Assembly (NCBI RefSeq): GCF_013087515.1 | Contig: NZ_JABFCN010000016.1 | Span: 248,001 to 312,000, forward strand | DNA: 64,000 bases | DNA from: Rhizobium sophorae | Lineage (GTDB): Bacteria; Pseudomonadota; Alphaproteobacteria; Rhizobiales; Rhizobiaceae | Reading direction: 5' to 3' | Shown here: positions 36,399 through 44,871 of the stretch, piece by piece | Layout of the letters: each line of letters begins with the position of its first letter | How positions within the stretch are numbered: position 1 is the stretch's first letter | The notes under the pieces: generated by a model | What the model was told of the DNA's origin: nothing | The model's input: the letters and a program-made list of their open reading frames with translations, nothing else | Databases searched by the model: none | Position numbers and translations under genes: made by a program

Positions 36399-36427
36399 GC
36401 ATTTCGGTCATTTGGGATGTCGATGGC

Positions 36428-37414
36428 CTACCAGCGCTGATGCACATGCGGCGCGATCAGCCGCTCATAGATCTCGCGCGTGGCCGCCATGACATCGGCC
36501 GAAAGCGGCGCAAGTTCGGCGGCGGCCGCGTTGGCCTTGGCCTGCTCGGCATTGCGGGCACCGGGGATGACGACGGTGACGGCATCGCTCATCAGGATCC
36601 AGCGGAGCGCGAAGGCGGCCATGGTCGCGCCTTCGGGCACCAGCTTGCGCACCTCTTCCACCGCCTGCAGGCCGACCTCGAAGGGAACGCCGGCAAAGGT
36701 CTCGCCGACATCGAAGGCTTCGCCGTTGCGGTTGAAATTGCGGTGGTCGTCGCTGGCAAAATGTGTATCCCTGGTGATCTTGCCGGAGAGAAGGCCGCTC
36801 GCGAGCGGCACGCGGGCGATGATCGCCACATTCCTGCGGCGCGCTTCCTGGAAGAACAGGTGATCGGGGCGCTGGCGGAAGATGTTGTAGATGATCTGGA
36901 TGCTGACGACGCCGGGATATTCGATCGCCTTCAGGCCGTCCTCGACCTTTTCGACGCTGACGCCGTAGCCTTTGATCTTGCCGGCCTTCTGCAGTTCGTT
37001 CAGGCCCTCGAAGACATCGGGCTGGTAAAGCACGTTGCGCGGCGGGCAGTGGAGCTGCACGAGGTCGAGACTGTCGACGGCAAGATTCATGAGGCTGCGG
37101 TCGATAAAGCCTTCGAGATTGGCCTTTGTGTAGCCTTCCGCGACATGCGGGTTGAGGCGGCGGCCCGCCTTGGTGGCGACCATCGGCCGTTCGCCGCCGC
37201 GCGTCTTCAGCACGTCGGCGATGATCTTTTCCGAGCGGCCATCGCCATAAACGTCAGCCGTATCGATGAAGGTCATGCCGGCATCGAGCGCGGCATTCAG
37301 CGCCGCGCGCCCGTCCGCCTCGCTGATATCACCCCAGGAGCCGCCGATCTGCCAGGCGCCGAAGCCGACATTGGTGACGGTGAAGGGCATGCGGCCAAAA
37401 GCATGGTGTTTCAT
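36428..37414 (-). CDS. Aldo/keto reductase
   Basis: A 328-residue NADPH-dependent oxidoreductase of the AKR superfamily. The catalytic set is visible: Asp and Tyr in FIDTADVYGDGRSE near residue 50, Lys in VATKAGRRL near 80 and His in DLVQLHCPP near 122. The C-terminal nucleotide-binding part shows VVIPGARNAEQAKANAAA near residue 290. The substrate is unknown; this type resembles general stress or sugar-aldehyde reductases. The start at 37414 is supported by TAGGGAGGACATTTC upstream. A repeat (copy 3) lies just upstream of its start. Confidence 0.92.
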   Translation of the reverse strand: MKHHAFGRMPFTVTNVGFGAWQIGGSWGDISEADGRAALNAALDAGMTFIDTADVYGDGRSEKIIADVLKTRGGERPMVATKAGRRLNPHVAEGYTKANLEGFIDRSLMNLAVDSLDLVQLHCPPRNVLYQPDVFEGLNELQKAGKIKGYGVSVEKVEDGLKAIEYPGVVSIQIIYNIFRQRPDHLFFQEARRRNVAIIARVPLASGLLSGKITRDTHFASDDHRNFNRNGEAFDVGETFAGVPFEVGLQAVEEVRKLVPEGATMAAFALRWILMSDAVTVVIPGARNAEQAKANAAAAELAPLSADVMAATREIYERLIAPHVHQRW

Positions 37415-37431
37415 GAAATGTCCTCCCTACC

Positions 37432-37525
37432 GCATGTCGCCCGGAAGTGTGCGGGGACAACGACATGCATAAAAACAAAGAGCCAAAGCGCGTCGCATGA
37501 TTCAAGCAAGATGCGACGCGCTGAT
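37432..37525. repeat. Dispersed palindromic intergenic repeat, copy 3
   Basis: The unit starts gcatgtcg and closes with cgacatgc (37461-37468), like copies at 688 and 26968 but 8 bp shorter inside. It then continues cataaaaacaaag as in copy 1 and ends in a second hairpin (gcgcgtcgcatga ... atgcgacgcgc). Confidence 0.8.
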
Positions 37526-37649
37526 GAAAGACACTGGCACTATCAGCCGGGTGACTTTGCGGCAATGTCGATCAGGCTATGATTGGTCGCCCCGATGAAA
37601 TATCGTTCTGCTACAAGGCTTCAACCGCATGGATGGAAAAGGAAAGATC

Positions 37650-38051
37650 ATGGAGATCAAACCCGTCGGCTCTCGCCCCTCGACGAAGCCACCGGCCGAC
37701 TATTTCACCGGCGCCGTTCGCCAGGATCCGCTGATGGAAGCACCGGCGCCGGCACGGGCGAGGGCGGTCTCCGTCACCTTCGAACCCGGCGCCCGCACGG
37801 CCTGGCATACGCATCCGCTCGGCCAGACGCTGATCGTGACATCAGGCAAGGGTCTCGTCCAGAGCTGGGGTGGGGACGTCCGGGAGATCCATGCCGGCGA
37901 TACCGTCTGGTTTGAGCCGGGCGAAAAACATTGGCATGGTGCTGCCCCGGACACGGCGATGACGCATATCGCCGTTCACGAGGCTCTGGACGGCCGCCAC
38001 GTCGACTGGATGGAGCACGTTAGCGACGAGCAATATTCCGGCAAGGCCTGA
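37650..38051 (+). CDS. Cupin-domain protein
   Basis: A 133-residue single-domain cupin. Motif 1 is [25 protein letters not shown] near residue 50 (spaced histidines and the final Gly) and motif 2 is [15 protein letters not shown] near 95, so a metal site is likely. Related proteins are annotated as carboxymuconolactone-decarboxylase-associated or quercetin-dioxygenase-like cupins; the reaction here is unknown. ATG 37650 has AAGGAAAG upstream; an in-frame ATG at 37629 has none. It ends 1 bp before the converging methyltransferase. Confidence 0.87.
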   Translation: MEIKPVGSRPSTKPPADYFTGAVRQDPLMEAPAPARARAVSVTFEPGARTAWHTHPLGQTLIVTSGKGLVQSWGGDVREIHAGDTVWFEPGEKHWHGAAPDTAMTHIAVHEALDGRHVDWMEHVSDEQYSGKA

Positions 38052-38657
38052 TCAGAGCCGCTTCAGGCAATAGGAAAAATGCGCGTGCGATTCGACCGTC
38101 AGGAACTCGAATTGCCAGCCATAATCCTTGCAGAATTTGGTAACCGCCTCGACGACACCATAGACGATCGGCTTGACCGTATTGCCGGTGCAGAAATCAT
38201 GCCCGGCAATGCGCCCCGTCCGTTTCACCTTCTTTTCGCAGAGCAAGAGTTCCTGCCAGGTGAGCTCGAAGGAATGATCGGTATCGATATAGGCCCAGTC
38301 GAGGAAATCGTCCTCAAATTCGGCAAGCTTGTCGAGCGATGTGCCTTGCATCAGATGCAGCCGTCCGGCCCCGATCTCGGCCGCGAAATTCGTGTGGATC
38401 GCGTCGAGCCCGGAACTGTAGCGGTCCATCGACCAGGGATCGATGAGATAGAGCTGCGCCGGGCGGTTCTTTTCCAGGATCTCTGCCGTATATTCGCCGA
38501 AGGCGGCTCCCACCTCGACGCCGATGCCGCCGTTCGGAATCCGGTAGAGCAGTTCGCCGCGATCCGGCAGCAGCCGGGCGTTTTCCATATGATGGGCGCT
38601 GAGCGGAGTGCGCGGCATGCTCGCCCGGAGCGCCTGCCTTTCTTCACGTGTCTTCAT
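38052..38657 (-). CDS. Class I SAM-dependent methyltransferase
   Basis: A 201-residue protein. The SAM-binding motif I is GGIGVEVGAAFGEYTAEIL near residue 42. An acidic strand-2 end (LYLIDPW) follows near 68 and FLDWAYIDTDHSFELTWQEL near 125 matches the Methyltransf_24 group. That group methylates small molecules or sugars; the substrate is unknown. The start at 38657 has GAGATCAGAG upstream; the frame stays open to 39209 but overlaps the next gene and is not conserved. Confidence 0.85.
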   Translation of the reverse strand: MKTREERQALRASMPRTPLSAHHMENARLLPDRGELLYRIPNGGIGVEVGAAFGEYTAEILEKNRPAQLYLIDPWSMDRYSSGLDAIHTNFAAEIGAGRLHLMQGTSLDKLAEFEDDFLDWAYIDTDHSFELTWQELLLCEKKVKRTGRIAGHDFCTGNTVKPIVYGVVEAVTKFCKDYGWQFEFLTVESHAHFSYCLKRL

Positions 38658-38822
38658 CTCTGATCTCGGGATTGCGGGCGACTGACGGCCCTGATGCGGT
38701 TTGACGGGAAGGTAGGAGCAGCCGGCACCGATGACAACCGCATGACAGGAATTTGCTTCTTTCGAACAAACCGCTAAGTTCCATCTGTGAACTGACGAAA
38801 AAGCCTCGGGAGGAGCGATTTC

Positions 38823-39176
38823 ATGAGACGCATGTGGCCTGAAGAATTCAACGCCATCATCAGCGGAGCTGAGGAGGTGATGTTGGAAACACCAGCCGAG
38901 GCCGGCGAAGCGCCGCTGCAGCGCAAGGCGCTGAAGGCGCGAATCACCATGCAGGATTACGAGCGGATCTGGCCGCTCGCCGAGATGCGCTTCCGGCTTG
39001 GCGAAAGAGATGGCAAGGCCATCACGCTGATCACCACCAATCCCCATTACCACGCGTGGCACCCGAAGGACGGCGGCAGCGTCGATTCCGTGTCGGACAG
39101 TGGCCGCCATTACAAGACGGATTATCTCGTCGTGCACTTCCTGCTCGACGACGTGAAGGAAACGTCTCCCGCCTGA
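38823..39176 (+). CDS. Conserved hypothetical protein
   Basis: A 117-residue soluble protein starting MRRMWPEEFNAIISGAEE, with a GGGAGGAG ribosome site. I do not recognise a domain. It contains several His and aromatic residues in NPHYHAWHPKDGG and GRHYKTDYLVVHFLLDDV near its C-terminal end, and no signal peptide or membrane segment. It is divergent from the methyltransferase and lies 132 bp before the glutathione peroxidase gene on the same strand, with no clear link in function. Confidence 0.75.
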   Translation: MRRMWPEEFNAIISGAEEVMLETPAEAGEAPLQRKALKARITMQDYERIWPLAEMRFRLGERDGKAITLITTNPHYHAWHPKDGGSVDSVSDSGRHYKTDYLVVHFLLDDVKETSPA

Positions 39177-39308
39177 GGTGCTGAAGCCCGGTGCGGCCGG
39201 AAGCCGCATCGGCGTCCTGTGGAGGCCAAGTTGATCCCGACGCTGATGACAACAGCGGCGATATCGCTAAACTTGGCGAAACATATCCTTACGAAATTGG
39301 AGGTTCCC

Positions 39309-39857
39309 GTGACGGGCAATGTGCTGGATATCCCGGTCAAAACAGTGGATGGTCGCGAGACCACGCTCAACGAATACAAGGGCAGGGTGCTCCTGGTCGT
39401 CAATGTGGCCTCGAAATGTGGGCTCACGCCGCAATATGAGGGGCTGGAAAAGCTCTATGGCGAAAAGCGCGAGCGCGGCTTCGTCATCGCCGCTTTCCCC
39501 GCCAACGACTTCAAGGGCCAGGAGCCCGGCACCGACGCCGAGATCCTCGATTTCTGCACCAGCACCTACGACGTCACCTTCCCGATCTTCTCGAAGATCT
39601 CGGTCAAGGGCGAGGCCCAGCACCCGCTTTACCGGCAACTGACCAAGTCGGGCGTGAAGACGACGGGCGACGGCCCGATGCGCGAACGTCTGAAATCCCA
39701 CGGCATGACAGGCAGCGACGAGGACGACATCCTCTGGAACTTCGAAAAGTTTCTGATCGGCCGCGACGGCAAAGTCGTCGCCCGCTTCGCGCCGGATGTG
39801 ACCGCAGACGATTCGCGGCTGGTTTCCGCTGTGGATAAAGAACTGGCGAAGGGATGA
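39309..39857 (+). CDS. Glutathione peroxidase family protein
   Basis: A 182-residue thiol peroxidase of the thioredoxin fold. The peroxidatic cysteine is in VNVASKCGLTPQYEGL near residue 37. The conserved Gln (NDFKGQEPG) and Trp (ILWNFEKFLI) of the catalytic triad are also present. The second cysteine in ILDFCTSTYDVTFPIFSK fits a two-cysteine enzyme that uses thioredoxin, as in many bacteria. The start is a GTG at 39309, clearly supported by GGAGG five bases upstream. It detoxifies hydrogen peroxide and lipid hydroperoxides in the cytoplasm. The next 16 bp after its stop copy a tRNA-Val end. Confidence 0.93.
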   Translation: MTGNVLDIPVKTVDGRETTLNEYKGRVLLVVNVASKCGLTPQYEGLEKLYGEKRERGFVIAAFPANDFKGQEPGTDAEILDFCTSTYDVTFPIFSKISVKGEAQHPLYRQLTKSGVKTTGDGPMRERLKSHGMTGSDEDDILWNFEKFLIGRDGKVVARFAPDVTADDSRLVSAVDKELAKG

Positions 39858-39872
39858 ATGGTGGGCGATGAG
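39857..39872 (+). repeat. 16-bp copy of the tRNA-Val 3' end (att-like, left)
   Basis: AATGGTGGGCGATGAG occurs here and at 41088-41103, where it is the 3' end of tRNA-Val including CCA. The two copies bracket a 1.2-kb segment, as expected for sites left by integration at a tRNA gene. Confidence 0.6.
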
Positions 39873-39889
39873 CATCCACCGGACAGCGG

Positions 39890-39960
39890 GATGCTCATTA
39901 CCCCGATCACGCTCTCACATCTCAGCCGGAGAAAATGACAAGGCGCATCCCGCGCCGTTC
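39890..39960. repeat. 71-bp diverged repeat, left copy (relic of a secreted-protein gene)
   Basis: These 71 bp align without gaps to 40567-40637 over the end of the secreted-protein gene. Read on the minus strand in the matching frame it gives NGAGCALSFSPAEM then stop, against SGARCAFSFSLTQM then stop in the right copy. In-frame stops upstream show that only the tail of a paralogue survives. Confidence 0.75.
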
Positions 39961-39968
39961 CAAGATCC

Positions 39969-40181
39969 TCAGATCCCAAGCACGGTCACAAGCGGGGGCG
40001 TAAAGTCCTTGAAGCCCACTCTCGGCCAGTCGCACCTCTTGTCGAATTTCGTCTTTGGTTCGTGGCGCTGGCATGTCGGATTCGTCTTGAATGCATATCC
40101 GGGCAGGATGACATACCTTGCACTTGGCGCGCAAAGAGCAATCGCGATGCACAGCGTCAATGCGGAGCATAGGGTCCTCAT
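39969..40181 (-). CDS. Small secreted protein, function unknown
   Basis: A 70-residue product starting MRTLCSALTLCIAIALCAPS, a signal-peptide-like hydrophobic start, followed by a short polar, basic mature part with NPTCQRHEPKTKFDKRCDW. GGAGG lies six bases before the ATG, an excellent site that argues for a real gene. No family recognised. It lies inside the 1.2-kb segment bounded by tRNA-Val-like ends, next to the relic of a paralogue of the other secreted protein there. Confidence 0.65.
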   Translation of the reverse strand: MRTLCSALTLCIAIALCAPSARYVILPGYAFKTNPTCQRHEPKTKFDKRCDWPRVGFKDFTPPLVTVLGI

Positions 40182-40591
40182 GGCACACCTCCAGGCGTCG
40201 TAAGCCTTCAAGCGCGGAGACTTTCCGAGCGGCGAATTCTCCCACTTTTGCCGACGCCCATCCATTCGCCCAATAGGAGGTGGCGTGACGGCCGGGAGTA
40301 GTCCGTTTGGTGGAGCACTGCCGGGATGGCGCGCATCCGAAGCTGCCGAGCGTAACGCCTTGCTGCGCCGGAACGTCTTGCCGGATGCCGCATCGAGAAC
40401 GCAGTCCTGCCCACAACTCGGACCGTGGCGTGCCGCCGCGGGGCATCGCTCAGCCGGTTCACCGGATAGGGAGAGTCATGACGAATCGATGGGCAGCGGG
40501 TGGGTTTTCGGCGTGGATGTAATCGCCATGAAATGGCAGGCGATCGGTGTCCTCCAAACGGCGAGGGATGCCCATCACCCCAATCACACGG
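40182..40591. other. 410-bp stretch without a recognisable gene
   Basis: Frames of up to about 118 codons exist on both strands but lack ribosome sites or recognisable products. The stretch separates two secreted-protein genes in the islet and includes the start of the right 71-bp repeat (40567). It may be decayed sequence. Confidence 0.45.
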
Positions 40592-40637
40592 TCACATCTG
40601 CGTCAGAGAAAATGAGAAGGCGCATCGGGCGCCGCTC
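40567..40637. repeat. 71-bp diverged repeat, right copy
   Basis: Pairs with 39890-39960. It covers the last codons and the 3' flank of the secreted-protein gene at 40592-40990, so a gene-sized duplication followed by decay of the left copy is the simplest reading. Confidence 0.75.
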
Positions 40638-40990
40638 ATAAATGAAACGCGGTTCTGGAAAAACGAAAACGTATATTTATCGCCACTTTGACCGCTGTCT
40701 CTGAAAGATGCGGGGAATCGGCTGATCGTGCTTAAAACGCCGCGCTGGCTGGCTTTGCTGATTTCCAAGCTGCAGGCTGAATTGTCTGCATCGACCGAAA
40801 AGTTAATCGGCAGATCTGACTGCATCCTCAGGAGATATGTTCTGGCTTCACGCGCCGGGGTTTCTCCCGATGTCGTGATCGTCTGATCACCGGCAGATAG
40901 GAACACCTCTTGCGCCGGCTCTCTGGCAATGCATGGCGGCGCAGCCACGCTGGCGAGAAGCAGCGTAGAGATGATGGCAACGGTTTTCAT
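40592..40990 (-). CDS. Secreted protein, function unknown
   Basis: A 132-residue protein with a clear signal peptide (MKTVAIISTLLLASVAAPPCIA, cleavage near residue 22). The mature part, about 110 residues, is rich in Ser and Thr and has two cysteines (DADNSACSLEI and SGARCAFSFSL) likely to form a disulfide. CAGGAGACACCTC precedes the ATG. I recognise no family. A decayed copy of its C-terminal end lies 680 bp away. The gene sits between tRNA-Val and its 16-bp partial copy. Confidence 0.75.
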   Translation of the reverse strand: MKTVAIISTLLLASVAAPPCIAREPAQEVFLSAGDQTITTSGETPAREARTYLLRMQSDLPINFSVDADNSACSLEISKASQRGVLSTISRFPASFRDSGQSGDKYTFSFFQNRVSFMSGARCAFSFSLTQM

Positions 40991-41087
40991 GAGGTGTCTC
41001 CTGACAAAACACCTTGCGCAGATCGTGGCCGGATTAGCGAGCTAATTCGGAAGCCTAGTCTGATGAACAGCAGCGGGAAACTTTAGA

Positions 41088-41103
41088 AATGGTGGGCGAT
41101 GAG
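41088..41103 (+). repeat. 16-bp tRNA-Val 3'-end sequence (att-like, right)
   Basis: Matches 39857-39872 exactly. Here it is part of the intact tRNA-Val gene. Confidence 0.6.
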
Positions 41104-41165
41104 AGACTCGAACTCCCGACATCCTCGGTGTAAACGAGGCGCTCTACCAACTGAGCTAATCGCCC
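41090..41165 (-). tRNA. tRNA-Val (anticodon TAC)
   Basis: A 76-nt cloverleaf on the minus strand. Acceptor arms are GGGCGAT and ATCGCCC, the D arm AGCTCAGTTGGTAGAGC, the anticodon stem CCTCG/CGAGG with loop TTTACAC (anticodon TAC), the T arm GGGAGTTCGAGTCTCT, and an encoded CCA. Confidence 0.97.
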
Positions 41166-41568
41166 ATCGCAAACGAAGCCGGATCGGCCTGCCGCGTTGG
41201 TGGCCGTGATCTATGCGGATCGCGGCAAAACCGCAAGAGTGTTTGTGAAGATTTTTTGATTTTTTGTTGGTGGTCCCCTGTCTTGCAATGCCCCTTAGGC
41301 TCGGTTCGGCTGTGGAAAAGTAGGGGGAGGGCGGCGAGCATCTCCGTTTCGAAGGCGCTGTGTCTGCGCGTGAGCATCGCTACGGAAGACGGAAGTGGCG
41401 GCTTTTGTTCGTATGGCGCCCAACCCGCCGAAACAATTCGCGGACTGCCATGGTTTTGTCTCCAAACCTGCTTGACACTAAAAGGCGAACCCCGTAGTTA
41501 GCCGCTCATCGAAACGGGCAGCCGTTTTGGAGAGGGTGCGAAGGCATCCGGACTGCTTGAAATGAATT
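41166..41568. other. 403-bp gap between tRNA-Val and tRNA-Asp
   Basis: No gene recognised. The right end holds the tRNA-Asp promoter (41472-41500). The frames on either strand look like chance frames. Confidence 0.5.
41472..41500 (+). promoter_or_regulatory. Sigma70-type promoter of the tRNA-Asp pair
   Basis: TTGACA, a 17-bp spacer and TAGTTA, followed by a GC-rich start region. It lies 69 bp before the first tRNA-Asp. Confidence 0.75.
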
Positions 41569-41645
41569 GCGGGTGTAGCTCAGTTGGTTAGAGTGCCGGC
41601 CTGTCACGCCGGAGGTCGCGGGTTCGAGCCCCGTCACTCGCGCCA
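41569..41645 (+). tRNA. tRNA-Asp (anticodon GTC), first copy
   Basis: A 77-nt cloverleaf: acceptor GCGGGTG with CACTCGC, D arm AGCTCAGTTGGTTAGAGT, anticodon stem-loop CCGGCCTGTCACGCCGG, T arm CGCGGGTTCGAGCCCCG, encoded CCA. Confidence 0.98.
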
Positions 41646-41729
41646 TTTCAAGTCTTGTAAAACGCAAATGCGATTTGTCGTTTGTCCGGTTCATTTCATC
41701 CTTGCGGCCGCAAAATGGCCGATCAATGC

Positions 41730-41806
41730 GCGGGTGTAGCTCAGTCGGTTAGAGTGCCGGCCTGTCACGCCGGAGGTCGCGGGTTCGAGCCCCGTCACTC
41801 GCGCCA
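41730..41806 (+). tRNA. tRNA-Asp (anticodon GTC), second copy
   Basis: Identical to the first copy except for one T to C change in the D loop (TCAGTCGG instead of TCAGTTGG). The two genes are 84 bp apart and probably share one promoter. Confidence 0.98.
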
Positions 41807-42049
41807 TTTCTTCCGAAAGCCATGCAGTTTCCGATGGTCAGGCATGCAGGTTCAAACGGCTTGCACGGATTTGTCGCGACATCGTTGCATCTGCTTGATA
41901 ATGTCCGCGCGACACGCGTCGAATTGCCTCTGTAAAAGTCTTGCGCCGGGGCCTCGGCTGCGCTAACCACGGCTTGTTGCAACGCACGTTCGCTTGCCGG
42001 GCATTTGCCCAAATGCGCCGCCTGGCGTCACCGGCAAGCAGGGATGAAC

Positions 42050-42418
42050 ATGATGACTGAACTGCTCAGTTCTTATATTCCGATCGCTATCTTCATTGCT
42101 ATTGCGCTCGTTATCGGCCTGGCGCTGCTCATTGCGCCGTTCGCCGTGGCTTTTAAAGCGCCCGATTCGGAAAAGCTCTCGGCTTACGAATGCGGCTTCA
42201 ACGCTTTCGACGACGCCCGCATGAAGTTCGACATCCGTTTCTACCTCGTGTCGATCCTCTTCATCATCTTCGACCTGGAAGTCGCCTTCCTCTTCCCCTG
42301 GGCCGTCTCCTTCGGTGCCATCGGCTGGTTCGGCTTCTGGTCCATGATGGTCTTCCTTCTCGTGCTGACCATCGGCTTTATCTATGAATGGAAGAAGGGA
42401 GCCCTGGAATGGGAGTAG
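42050..42418 (+). CDS. nuoA: NADH-quinone oxidoreductase subunit A
   Basis: Membrane subunit of respiratory complex I. The 122-residue product has three membrane segments and the conserved [24 protein letters not shown] loop region whose Cys-Gly and acidic residues lie near the quinone channel. [14 protein letters not shown] is in the second segment. The start is 42050 or 42053 (adjacent ATG codons) after AGGG; 42044 is also in frame. First gene of the nuo operon. Its end overlaps nuoB by 10 bp. The 243-bp gap upstream, after the tRNA-Asp pair, should hold the operon promoter; I see no clear -35/-10. Confidence 0.96.
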   Translation: MMTELLSSYIPIAIFIAIALVIGLALLIAPFAVAFKAPDSEKLSAYECGFNAFDDARMKFDIRFYLVSILFIIFDLEVAFLFPWAVSFGAIGWFGFWSMMVFLLVLTIGFIYEWKKGALEWE

Positions 42419-42993
42419 CCCCTGTGAGCAATCAGCCGCTTGTCGCACAGCAGCCAAAGGGGATCATCGATCCCTCGACCGGCAAGCCGATCGGCAGCAA
42501 CGACCCATTTTTCGGTGAGATCAACAACGAGCTTGCCGACAAGGGTTTTCTCGTCACCTCGACCGATGAGTTGATCAACTGGGCCCGTACCGGCTCGCTG
42601 ATGTGGATGACCTTCGGTCTTGCCTGCTGCGCCGTCGAAATGATGCAGCTGTCCATGCCGCGTTATGACGTCGAGCGCTTCGGCTTTGCGCCGCGCGCCT
42701 CGCCGCGCCAGTCCGACGTAATGATCGTCGCCGGCACGCTGACCAACAAGATGGCGCCCGCTCTGCGCAAGGTCTATGACCAGATGCCAGAGCCGCGTTA
42801 TGTCATCTCGATGGGCTCCTGCGCCAATGGCGGCGGCTATTATCACTATTCCTATTCTGTCGTGCGCGGCTGCGACCGCATCGTGCCGATCGACATCTAC
42901 GTGCCGGGCTGTCCCCCCACGGCAGAGGCGCTGCTTTACGGCGTGCTTCTGCTGCAGAAGAAGATCCGGCGTACCGGCACGATCGAACGCTAA
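42409..42993 (+). CDS. nuoB: NADH-quinone oxidoreductase subunit B
   Basis: Carries the terminal iron-sulfur cluster N2 that hands electrons to quinone. The 194-residue product has the adjacent cysteines in [12 protein letters not shown] near residue 70, plus [11 protein letters not shown] near 137 and [14 protein letters not shown] near 167, the four ligands of N2. The start at 42409 has GGGAG upstream and lies within the end of nuoA, so the two are translationally coupled. Confidence 0.98.
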   Translation: MGVAPVSNQPLVAQQPKGIIDPSTGKPIGSNDPFFGEINNELADKGFLVTSTDELINWARTGSLMWMTFGLACCAVEMMQLSMPRYDVERFGFAPRASPRQSDVMIVAGTLTNKMAPALRKVYDQMPEPRYVISMGSCANGGGYYHYSYSVVRGCDRIVPIDIYVPGCPPTAEALLYGVLLLQKKIRRTGTIER

Positions 42994-43011
42994 GGGTTAA
43001 GGACAAGGCAT

Positions 43012-43614
43012 ATGAGTGAAGCCCTGACTGAGCTTGCGTCCTACCTTGGCGAAGCGCGCGGCAACCTGATCGCCGCATCGCAGATGAAGTATGGCGAACT
43101 GACGTTGACGACGACGGGTGAAAACCTGGTCGCGCTGCTGACCTTCCTGCGCGACGACGCCAAATGCGGTTTCGTCAACCTGATCGATATTTGCGGCGTC
43201 GACTGGCCGCAGCGCGAGCTGCGTTTCGACGTCGTCTACCACCTGCTGTCGCCGAAGAAGAACCTGCGCATCCGTGTCAAGGTCGCAACGGATGAAGATA
43301 CGCCGGTTCCTTCGGCCTGCCCCGTCTATCCCGGCGCCGACTGGTTCGAGCGTGAGACCTGGGACATGTATGGCGTGCTCTTCACCGGCCATCCGGACCT
43401 GCGCCGCATCCTGACCGACTACGGCTTCGAAGGCCACCCGCTGCGCAAGGACTTCCCGACAACTGGCTTTGTCGAAGTGCGCTACGACGACGCGGCAAAG
43501 CGCGTCGTCTACGAGCCAGTGGAACTGAAACAGGAATTCCGCAATTTCGACTTCATGTCTCCCTGGGAAGGCACGGAATATGTGCTGCCGGGCGATGAGA
43601 AGGCGAAGCAGTAG
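43012..43614 (+). CDS. nuoC: NADH-quinone oxidoreductase subunit C
   Basis: Peripheral-arm subunit (30-kDa type) of complex I. The 200-residue product shows [20 protein letters not shown] near residue 63, the signature [22 protein letters not shown] near 112 and [18 protein letters not shown] near 138. It is separate from NuoD, unlike the fused NuoCD of enterobacteria. It starts 18 bp after nuoB with the site AAGGACAAGGC. Confidence 0.97.
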   Translation: MSEALTELASYLGEARGNLIAASQMKYGELTLTTTGENLVALLTFLRDDAKCGFVNLIDICGVDWPQRELRFDVVYHLLSPKKNLRIRVKVATDEDTPVPSACPVYPGADWFERETWDMYGVLFTGHPDLRRILTDYGFEGHPLRKDFPTTGFVEVRYDDAAKRVVYEPVELKQEFRNFDFMSPWEGTEYVLPGDEKAKQ

Positions 43615-43680
43615 GATCTAAAAACTACATTATTGCCTATTGCCCACTGGCTAATGCCTGCAATAGCGGAGCGCTTGCAA

Positions 43681-44871
43681 ATGACCGAACATAACGTCCG
43701 CAACTTCAACATCAATTTCGGACCGCAGCATCCGGCGGCGCACGGCGTTCTTCGTCTTGTCCTGGAGCTTGACGGCGAAATTGTGGAGCGAGTCGATCCG
43801 CATATCGGCCTTTTGCATCGCGGCACTGAGAAGTTGATCGAGACCAAGACCTATCTTCAGGCCGTACCCTATTTCGATCGCCTCGACTATGTCGCGCCGA
43901 TGAACCAGGAACATGCCTATGCGCTAGCCGTCGAAAGGCTACTCGGTATCGAGATCCCGATCCGCGGCCAGCTGATCCGCGTGCTCTATTCGGAAATTGG
44001 CCGGATCCTTTCGCACCTCCTGAACGTCACGACGCAGGCCATGGACGTCGGCGCGCTGACGCCGCCGCTCTGGGGCTTCGAAGAGCGTGAAAAGCTGATG
44101 GTGTTCTATGAGCGCGCCAGCGGCTCGCGCATGCACGCCGCCTATTTCCGTCCGGGCGGCGTCCACCAAGATCTGCCCGAACAGCTCGTGCAGGATATCG
44201 GCGCCTGGTGCGACCCGTTCCTGAAGGCGCTCGACGACATCGACAACCTGCTGACCGGCAACCGCATCTTCAAGCAGCGCAACGTCGATATCGGCGTCGT
44301 CTCGCTGGAGGAGTGCTGGGCCTGGGGCTTTTCCGGCGTCATGGTGCGTGGTTCGGGCGCGGCCTGGGATCTGCGTCGCGCCCAGCCCTATGAATGTTAT
44401 TCCGATCTCGAATTCGACATCCCGATCGGCAAGAATGGCGACAACTACGACCGTTATCTGATCCGTATGATCGAGATGCGCGAATCGGTCCGTATCATGA
44501 AGCAATGCGTCAACCGCCTGCTCTCGGATGCCAGGACCGGTCCTTTCTCGTCGATCGACGGCAAGGTCGTGCCGCCGAAGCGAGGCGAGATGAAGCGCTC
44601 GATGGAAGCGCTGATCCACCACTTCAAGCTCTATACCGAAGGCTATCATGTGCCGGCCGGCGAGGTTTATGCTGCCGTCGAAGCGCCGAAAGGCGAGTTC
44701 GGCGTCTATCTCGTCTCCGACGGCACCAACAAGCCCTATCGCTGCAAGATCCGTGCGCCGGGTTACGCCCATCTGCAGGCGATGGACTTCATGTGCCGCG
44801 GCCACCAACTTGCCGACGTCGCTGCCGTCCTCGGCTCGCTCGACATCGTCTTCGGCGAGGTGGACCGCTGA
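43681..44871 (+). CDS. nuoD: NADH-quinone oxidoreductase subunit D
   Basis: The 49-kDa type subunit forms the quinone site with NuoB. The 396-residue product starts [22 protein letters not shown], which holds the conserved quinone-site His. [13 protein letters not shown] and [19 protein letters not shown] are also typical, and the last residues end FGEVDR as usual. A longer in-frame start at 43633 lacks homology. Its stop overlaps the start of a small secreted-protein gene by one base. Confidence 0.98.
   Translation: MTEHNVRNFNINFGPQHPAAHGVLRLVLELDGEIVERVDPHIGLLHRGTEKLIETKTYLQAVPYFDRLDYVAPMNQEHAYALAVERLLGIEIPIRGQLIRVLYSEIGRILSHLLNVTTQAMDVGALTPPLWGFEEREKLMVFYERASGSRMHAAYFRPGGVHQDLPEQLVQDIGAWCDPFLKALDDIDNLLTGNRIFKQRNVDIGVVSLEECWAWGFSGVMVRGSGAAWDLRRAQPYECYSDLEFDIPIGKNGDNYDRYLIRMIEMRESVRIMKQCVNRLLSDARTGPFSSIDGKVVPPKRGEMKRSMEALIHHFKLYTEGYHVPAGEVYAAVEAPKGEFGVYLVSDGTNKPYRCKIRAPGYAHLQAMDFMCRGHQLADVAAVLGSLDIVFGEVDR

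Noticed and set aside
40285..40641. A 118-codon plus-strand frame in the tRNA-Val islet
   Set aside because: It runs antisense to the end of the secreted-protein gene and has no recognisable domain or good start.
41506..41694. A minus-strand frame across the first tRNA-Asp
   Set aside because: It is the antisense of a tRNA; such frames are regularly mispredicted as proteins.
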